Part shown: in pieces, positions 13,189 through 16,587 of the stretch
Layout of the letters: the number at the start of each line of letters is the position of its first letter
How positions within the stretch are numbered: position 1 is the first letter of the stretch
From: Nitrospirota bacterium
Lineage (GTDB): Bacteria; Nitrospirota; Nitrospiria; Nitrospirales; NS-4
Assembly: GCA_005877565.1 (NCBI GenBank)
Contig: VBOK01000064.1
Location: forward strand, 1-16,587
Reading direction: 5' to 3'
Length of the DNA stretch: 16,587 nt
Made by a program: the position numbers and the translations under genes
The notes under the pieces: model-generated
Seen by the model: the letters and a program-made list of their open reading frames with translations, nothing else
Database searches by the model: none
What the model was told of the DNA's origin: nothing

Positions 13189-13896
13189 ATGAGAGAATTC
13201 GTGCACACGACTTTGCTGGAACCATTGACGACAATCGGGACCCGCATCCTGCATTTTCTCCCGAACCTCTTCGCCGCGGTCATAATCCTCGGTGTCGGCT
13301 GGCTCCTGGCCCGGCTGCTGGGACACGGCGTCGAGCGGCTGTTGAGAATGCTGGGGGTGGATCACCTCGCCGATCAACTCGGAATCACCACTGTCTTGAC
13401 CCGCACTGGCCTGAAACCAGTGCCGAGTCACCTCGCCGGTCGCATGCTCTATTGGGGGCTCGTGATCCTCACGGCCATCGCAGCATTGGGCGCGCTGGAC
13501 GTTAAGGCTATCAATCAGCTTGCCACAGGCTTTCTGAACTACCTCCCGCACGTCCTGACCGCTACCGTCATCCTTCTAGCAGGGATGTTGCTGAGCAATT
13601 TTGTCGCGCGGACGGCCCTCATTGCGGCCGTGAATGCGAACTTTCCGGCGGCGGCGACCGCCGCCGGCCTTGCCAGGTGGGGCGTCCTGCTCGCGGCTCT
13701 TGCCATGGCGCTGGAGGAGTTGGGGATCGCCGAGAACATCGTCGTCGTGGGCTTCGGGATTACCCTGGGAGGCGTAGTCTTAGCCGTGGCCATCGCCTTC
13801 GGTTTGGGCGCCAAGGATCTTGCCAAAGAGTTTCTGGAACGGATGCTTTCCGACAAGCCACGTGATCGGCTGCCCGATGATCTGAAACATTTGTGA
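13189..13896 (+). CDS. MscS-related TM-helix membrane protein without the beta domain
   Basis: The 235-residue protein has four or five hydrophobic helices. Two 'conserved TM helix' blocks of the MscS superfamily are visible: LPNLFAAVIILGVGWLLARLL and LPHVLTATVILLAGMLLSN. Near the end a glycine/alanine-rich helix (ITLGGVVLAVAIAFGLGAKD) resembles the MscS pore helix TM3. The sequence stops soon after, so the cytoplasmic beta and vestibule domains of true MscS are absent. MscS channels release solutes on hypo-osmotic shock; encoding one with a compatible-solute operon makes sense, but channel function of this short form is unproven. ATG 13189 has AAGGAGG 7 nt upstream. GTG 13183 overlaps the preceding stop but is only 1 nt from that site. 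Confidence 0.85.
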   Translation: MREFVHTTLLEPLTTIGTRILHFLPNLFAAVIILGVGWLLARLLGHGVERLLRMLGVDHLADQLGITTVLTRTGLKPVPSHLAGRMLYWGLVILTAIAALGALDVKAINQLATGFLNYLPHVLTATVILLAGMLLSNFVARTALIAAVNANFPAAATAAGLARWGVLLAALAMALEELGIAENIVVVGFGITLGGVVLAVAIAFGLGAKDLAKEFLERMLSDKPRDRLPDDLKHL

Positions 13897-13988
13897 GGCT
13901 TGCGATGAATGTCCAGCTGACTTCAAAAGCTAGCCACAGGCAGATCGAGGATCCTTGGCGTAGTCGCGCAGCCACGTTTTCTCTCCGT

Positions 13989-14006
13989 TGTAGGTGTACT
14001 CCTACA
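13989..14006. repeat. Inverted repeat, candidate activator site
   Basis: TGTAGG-TGTACT-CCTACA has perfect 6-bp arms around 6 nt and lies about 150 bp upstream of the sigma-54 promoter at 14157. That is a typical distance for an enhancer-bound NtrC-type dimer. It is not the same sequence as the repeat at 9610, so a shared regulator is uncertain. Confidence 0.35.
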
Positions 14007-14156
14007 CGCCCAACACATTGTAAACGCAGGTGAGCCGTGGGAACCAGTGAAGGCTTCTTCCTTCAAGCCCCCCATTCTTCTCCTCAGGGATAGTTCGCAT
14101 GGAAGCCCTTCAAAGACCGCGGGAAAGGCGTCTGCTGGCGTCCTCCGGGACCATTC

Positions 14157-14171
14157 GGCACTTCCCTTGCT
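14157..14171 (+). promoter_or_regulatory. Sigma-54 promoter upstream of the first one-helix gene
   Basis: GGCACTTCCCTTGCT is identical to the promoter at 9769; the identity extends over 22 nt (14152-14173). GG and GC are 10 nt apart. Transcription should start near 14182, giving a leader of about 138 nt before the gene at 14320. Confidence 0.83.
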
Positions 14172-14319
14172 CATGAGAAAATATGTCGCCTGACTCGCAG
14201 CCAGATAAGAAGAGCGCGCCGGAACCCCCGAGTTGATCGGTACCGTCAGCACGTTTAAGGCCATACCGTCGTTTATGCCGGCTAACCCGTACGACAAAGT
14301 TTACCTGTGAGGAGGAACG

Positions 14320-14538
14320 ATGAGGCTTCTGGGTGAGGGGCTGCAGCTGGTAGCTTTTCTTCTGACGGCCTTTAACATTCTCCTGACCGTTCTGGTGGTT
14401 GCTGCTATTGCGCTCATGTTCTTTTTGTATGTGACCAAGCGGCAGATCGTGATTATCCAGGGAGAGCCGATCGCCCATCAACCTGTAGGGGATTCCATGC
14501 ATCCCTATCACATTGAAATATCAACAAAATCATACTGA
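14320..14538 (+). CDS. Small single-helix membrane protein, 72 aa (paralogue A)
   Basis: ATG has GGAGG 4 nt upstream. The protein opens MRLLGEGLQLVAF, has one long hydrophobic helix (about residues 8-38), then a basic turn and a short beta-like string (KRQIVII), and a polar tail of about 25 residues. It is clearly paralogous to the 67-residue protein at 15170: M.LLG(E/D)G.QLV.F at the start, a helix of equal length and (K/N)R.IVII directly after it. No function is known to me. The architecture (one helix plus a basic juxtamembrane patch) suits a membrane-stress microprotein or a regulator of a larger membrane complex. The gene has its own sigma-54 promoter 150 bp upstream and is followed by a second one. 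Confidence 0.8.
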   Translation: MRLLGEGLQLVAFLLTAFNILLTVLVVAAIALMFFLYVTKRQIVIIQGEPIAHQPVGDSMHPYHIEISTKSY

Positions 14539-14561
14539 GACAAGTAGAATTACTGATCTCA
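14536..14561 (+). other. Imperfect hairpin at the end of paralogue A
   Basis: TGAGA...TCTCA pairs outside and AGTA-GAAT-TACT inside, with a 2-nt internal loop on each side, starting at the stop codon. No T-tract follows, so it is at best a weak terminator or an mRNA 3' stabiliser. Confidence 0.35.
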
Positions 14562-14646
14562 AGGTCATTCAGTTTCTCACCCTTCCGCGTTCGGTTGAAC
14601 TGATCGGTTAGCCACATCTTGTTCAAATTGTAGCGGAATCTCGTGT

Positions 14647-14661
14647 GGCACCTCCCTTGCT
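14647..14661 (+). promoter_or_regulatory. Sigma-54 promoter of the glycine-zipper/PilZ cluster
   Basis: GGCACCTCCCTTGCT, preceded by T (TGGCAC), has GG and GC 10 nt apart and differs from the other two promoters at one base. Transcription should start near 14672, about 97 nt before the gene at 14769. It may serve the whole following cluster, since no terminator is visible between those genes. Confidence 0.83.
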
Positions 14662-14677
14662 CATATCTTGCTCATAT
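14656..14677 (+). repeat. Tandem 11-bp repeat over the -12 element
   Basis: CTTGCTCATAT occurs twice in direct tandem. The first copy contains the -12 TTGC; the second copy sits over the expected transcription start and has no -24 GG at the right distance. Confidence 0.75.
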
Positions 14678-14768
14678 AAGGTATGTGCCCGATGATCGGG
14701 AGGTCCTGTCAAGGCAACACCAGCAACCTTACGGGTTGAGGGCCAATTGAGTGCCAGAGGGGCCAGCA

Positions 14769-15143
14769 ATGACTGAGACAGACTGGAATCCATGGAAGAT
14801 GACGACGTTCGGTCTCCTGTTGGTGGGCGCGACAGCGTTGGTCACGACACTCGTCATGGGGTACCGGGCTGATCGCGAGGACGACAAGCAGTCCAGGGCC
14901 GCGTCGCGTGTCAACGCGTCGGTGCGGAAGACCTCGGTGCCGAGCCAAATCGAAGTGGAGGCGTGCCAAGCCTATGCTCAGCAGCGAACCGGAGACAAGA
15001 CGACGGACAGGGTCAAGGAAGTCGCGATCGGCGGTCTTGTGGGCGCCACGGCAGGGACTAGCTATGGCCTGAATGACACCACGCGACACGATGCGCAATA
15101 CCAGACTGCCTATCGTTCATGCTTGCGTCAAAAAGGGTACTGA
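14769..15143 (+). CDS. Glycine-zipper membrane protein, 124 aa
   Basis: ATG 14769 has GAGGGG 6 nt upstream, which is better than the GTG at 14751. One N-terminal hydrophobic helix (about residues 12-30, TTFGLLLVGATALVTTLVMG) anchors the protein, and a charged linker follows. The C-terminal domain has a short glycine zipper (AIGGLVGATAGTSYG) and the ending Y...YRSCLRQKGY, a pattern typical of small glycine-zipper envelope proteins, in which a late cysteine precedes a (Q/R).G(Y/N) end. Unlike the lipoprotein members there is no lipobox. Such proteins sit in or against the cell envelope and are often stress-induced; the precise role is unknown. It is first behind the sigma-54 promoter at 14647, and paralogue B follows 26 nt later. 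Confidence 0.8.
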   Translation: MTETDWNPWKMTTFGLLLVGATALVTTLVMGYRADREDDKQSRAASRVNASVRKTSVPSQIEVEACQAYAQQRTGDKTTDRVKEVAIGGLVGATAGTSYGLNDTTRHDAQYQTAYRSCLRQKGY

Positions 15144-15169
15144 CCGACCTTCAAAGCGAAGGAGGAAGC

Positions 15170-15373
15170 ATGGAACTGTTGGGTGATGGATTCCAGCTTG
15201 TGGGCTTTGTGGTGGTGACTGCCACGGTCTTGGCGTCGCTGGTATCGGTTGCCATCGGGATCACGGTCTTCTTGTGCATGAGTAACCGGAAGATCGTGAT
15301 CATCAAGAAGGGTTCGGGTTCTCACGAGTTCGGACGCGAGTCCGAGAATATTCCAGCTGAAGCGCGGTCCTGA
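15170..15373 (+). CDS. Small single-helix membrane protein, 67 aa (paralogue B)
   Basis: ATG 15170 has GAAGGAGG 4 nt upstream; a longer frame from 15119 overlaps the preceding gene and would add 17 residues ahead of the conserved opening. The protein starts MELLGDGFQLVGF, has one helix (about residues 8-37) and then NRKIVIIKKGS with a polar tail. Its match to the protein at 14320 covers the opening, helix position and post-helix IVII string, so the two are paralogues separated by the glycine-zipper gene. The tails differ completely, suggesting that the helix and its basic flank are the conserved working part. Function is unknown. Confidence 0.82.
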   Translation: MELLGDGFQLVGFVVVTATVLASLVSVAIGITVFLCMSNRKIVIIKKGSGSHEFGRESENIPAEARS

Positions 15374-15396
15374 GCGCGTTCAGCGGGAGGTATCGT

Positions 15397-15558
15397 ATGG
15401 AGTATGTTGGCGTGTTCATGCTCTTTTCAATTTTCATGGGTCTCGTCCTCCGATTAAGCACCGGTTGGAAACGAGGGAAACGCAAGGGACTCGGGACGCC
15501 AGCCCTCTTCGTCCACCTCACCGGCCGTCGGCTCAACATTACCACACGAGCCGACTAG
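15397..15558 (+). CDS. Small basic membrane protein, 53 aa
   Basis: ATG 15397 follows CGGGAGG by 6 nt and lies 23 nt after the stop of paralogue B. Residues 3-19 (YVGVFMLFSIFMGLVLR) form one helix. The rest is strongly basic (GWKRGKRKG and GRRLN), a positive-inside tail. It fits the series of one-helix proteins in this cluster but does not share their LLG.G.QLV opening. No family is recognised. Position and the ribosome-binding site support it. Confidence 0.65.
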   Translation: MEYVGVFMLFSIFMGLVLRLSTGWKRGKRKGLGTPALFVHLTGRRLNITTRAD

Positions 15559-15649
15559 GCGTACCTGCGGGCAGGGAGAATGCAGATCTATCGGCGGCCG
15601 CGGCGGCCGTGTATTTTCCCGGAATACCCGAACGAAGGAGGATCGTGCA

Positions 15650-16033
15650 ATGGAACTGACATCCAATAAGACCCTGACGACAATCGTGAGAGAACGGCGG
15701 CTCATGCCGCGGTTCCATCTCCTGACGCGCATGGACATTGCGGTGGCCGACAGTAGCGATAACTATTGGGGGAGCATGCTCAACCTGAGTCGGACCGGCG
15801 TGGCGGTCATCTTACGGCACTCTTTGAAGACGAACCAGAGAGTCACAGTCCGCTTCCATTTCCAGAGTCTTGATGGCAGGGAAGTCATCGAAGAGCTGAT
15901 CGCCAAGGCAAACTGGCAGTGCGGGGACAACACCGGGCTGGAATTTGAGACGCCGCTGACAGCCGGCTCGCCTGCGCTGCAGAAGGCGCGGTTTCTGGTG
16001 ACGCACCTCGAGGCGAAAGAGGTGGGCCACTAG
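15650..16033 (+). CDS. PilZ-domain c-di-GMP-binding protein
   Basis: The 127-residue protein is essentially a single PilZ domain. The c-di-GMP signature is intact: R17-x3-R21 (RLMPR), then N45-x-S47-x-x-G50 (NLSRTG) on the first barrel strand, followed by VTVRFHF, A.ANWQ and NTGLEFE strands. Stand-alone PilZ proteins bind c-di-GMP and relay it to a partner controlling motility, polysaccharide or other envelope functions; the partner is unknown. ATG 15650 has AAGGAGG about 9 nt upstream. It lies 91 nt after the 53-residue ORF and 90 nt before the next gene, on the same strand and without a visible terminator, so it may belong to the transcript from 14647. Confidence 0.92.
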   Translation: MELTSNKTLTTIVRERRLMPRFHLLTRMDIAVADSSDNYWGSMLNLSRTGVAVILRHSLKTNQRVTVRFHFQSLDGREVIEELIAKANWQCGDNTGLEFETPLTAGSPALQKARFLVTHLEAKEVGH

Positions 16034-16123
16034 TGGATCAGCGTTTCACGCTCCCAAGCGTAATCTGGAACGACAAACCAAGCCGACGCACTGCGTTCGG
16101 GTCTAGGAGGGAGTTATTCATTG

Positions 16124-16587
16124 ATGCACATATGGCGAGGAGAGCTGCAAGGCTTCATAAAAAGCGCTGCACGTATTCTGTACCACATTGGGGTGGTGAC
16201 GCTGAGCGCTGGGATCGCGCTGTCCCTGCCGTTGGTGGCCAGCTTGTTCGCGCAAAATTTTCTGGACTACTGGAACCGGATACAGAACGACAAGAGCGTG
16301 CTCATCGCGGTAGAAATAACTGTGGCGTTCCTGCTGATCCTCACCTTCAACTACGTGGGCCGGGCCATCAGAGACAGGAAACTTGCGCAGATGGCTACCG
16401 GCGCCGGTCTGGTTCGGTTTTTCCCTGTCCGGGGGCGCCTGACTCAGCGGAGGATTAGGAAATTAAAGGCGAAGCAAGGCATTGCCAGGAATGTCATGGT
16501 CCTCGGATCAACCGGGTTCAGAACTTTTGTTGACCCCACGGGAGGTTTGCATGCCGTGCTCCAGAATTGCCTGGAGGCAAAGGTCAT
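16124..16587 (+). CDS. Two-helix membrane protein, 3' truncated by the window
   Basis: ATG 16124 is preceded by AGGAGGGAG about 10 nt upstream, and the frame is open for 154 codons to the window edge. Two hydrophobic segments lie at about residues 20-45 (YHIGVVTLSAGIALSLPLV) and 58-80 (VLIAVEITVAFLLILTFNYV). A basic stretch (GRLTQRRIRKLKAKQG) and the start of a soluble domain, VMVLGSTGFRTFVDPTGGLH, follow. The latter resembles the opening of soluble domains seen behind membrane anchors in some bacterial hypothetical proteins, with a VLGSTG..TF strand-loop; I cannot name the family with confidence. A competing frame starting at GTG 16033 has no membrane logic and no ribosome-binding site. The function needs the missing C-terminus. 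Confidence 0.75.
   Translation, partial: MHIWRGELQGFIKSAARILYHIGVVTLSAGIALSLPLVASLFAQNFLDYWNRIQNDKSVLIAVEITVAFLLILTFNYVGRAIRDRKLAQMATGAGLVRFFPVRGRLTQRRIRKLKAKQGIARNVMVLGSTGFRTFVDPTGGLHAVLQNCLEAKV

Larger units (their letters stand above)
13897..14319. other. 423-bp intergenic region with a sigma-54 promoter
   Basis: The region holds a TGTAGG-TGTACT-CCTACA inverted repeat (13989-14006), a block similar to the one upstream of the solute operon (about 14106-14140), the sigma-54 promoter (14157-14171) and a roughly 140-nt leader before the next gene. No terminator with a T-tract is visible after 13896. On the reverse strand a protein-like stretch (EYTYNGEKTWLRDYAKD) at about 13930-14000, interrupted by a stop upstream, may be a gene fossil. 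Confidence 0.5.
14539..14768. other. 230-bp control region before the glycine-zipper gene
   Basis: It contains the hairpin above, a GTAGAA(T)TACTGAT string (14544-14557) that recurs with one mismatch at 9654-9667 upstream of the solute promoter, a TTGAAC-N20-GTTCAA inverted repeat (14595-14626) and the sigma-54 promoter with a tandem 11-bp repeat (14647-14677). No gene was seen. Confidence 0.5.

Noticed and set aside
14183..14236. 17-codon ORF in the leader after the sigma-54 promoter at 14157
   Set aside because: It starts within a base or two of the predicted transcription start, has no ribosome-binding site and is proline/serine-rich. It is probably chance.
16033..16458. 141-codon forward frame from a GTG overlapping the PilZ stop
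   Set aside because: Its translation is polar and patternless. A different frame from ATG 16124 has a good ribosome-binding site and two clear membrane helices over the same DNA.

Overview
The window looks like a chromosomal stretch of a Nitrospira-like bacterium (Nitrospirota). This is inferred from moderately high GC, many small two-CxxC zinc-ribbon and one-helix membrane proteins, an EttA-type ABC-F protein, sigma-54 signalling and a glucosylglycerate-type solute operon. No rRNA or tRNA gene was seen, so the assignment is soft.

Layout. (1) 3-902: the 3' part of an RCC1-repeat beta-propeller gene, then a strong intrinsic terminator and a possible insertion-sequence end. (2) 1365-2096: a three-helix membrane protein with a DUF1499 domain, followed by about 860 bp with little in it except one small reverse-strand membrane-protein ORF. 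(3) 2960-4229: two zinc-ribbon microproteins and a metallophosphoesterase, each overlapping the next by 4 nt. (4) 4370-6052: ettA, convergent with (5) a reverse-strand signalling operon, 9512 to 6063. It encodes a histidine kinase (GlrK/QseE-like), a coiled-coil lipoprotein in the QseG position and a GlrR/QseF-type sigma-54 activator. (6) Divergent from it, 9845-13896: a compatible-solute operon with an MPGP/GpgP-type phosphatase, a GpgS-type synthase broken by an internal out-of-frame deletion, a second GT-A glycosyltransferase and an MscS-related membrane protein lacking the usual cytoplasmic part. (7) 14320 to the end: a one-helix protein, a glycine-zipper protein, a paralogous one-helix protein, a 53-residue ORF, a PilZ protein and a truncated membrane-protein gene.

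The main observation ties (5) to (6) and (7). Three near-perfect sigma-54 (-24/-12) promoters, at 9769, 14157 and 14647, lie upstream of the solute operon, the first one-helix gene and the glycine-zipper/PilZ cluster. The sigma-54 activator needed to fire such promoters is encoded alongside. Two of the promoters share an identical 22-nt core and a similar upstream block. I infer a local envelope or osmotic-stress regulon run by the GlrKR-like system, combining solute synthesis, a channel-like protein, small membrane proteins and a c-di-GMP receptor. The activator carries GAFTSA instead of GAFTGA in its sigma-54 contact loop, and the synthase gene appears inactivated. Both are worth checking against raw reads.
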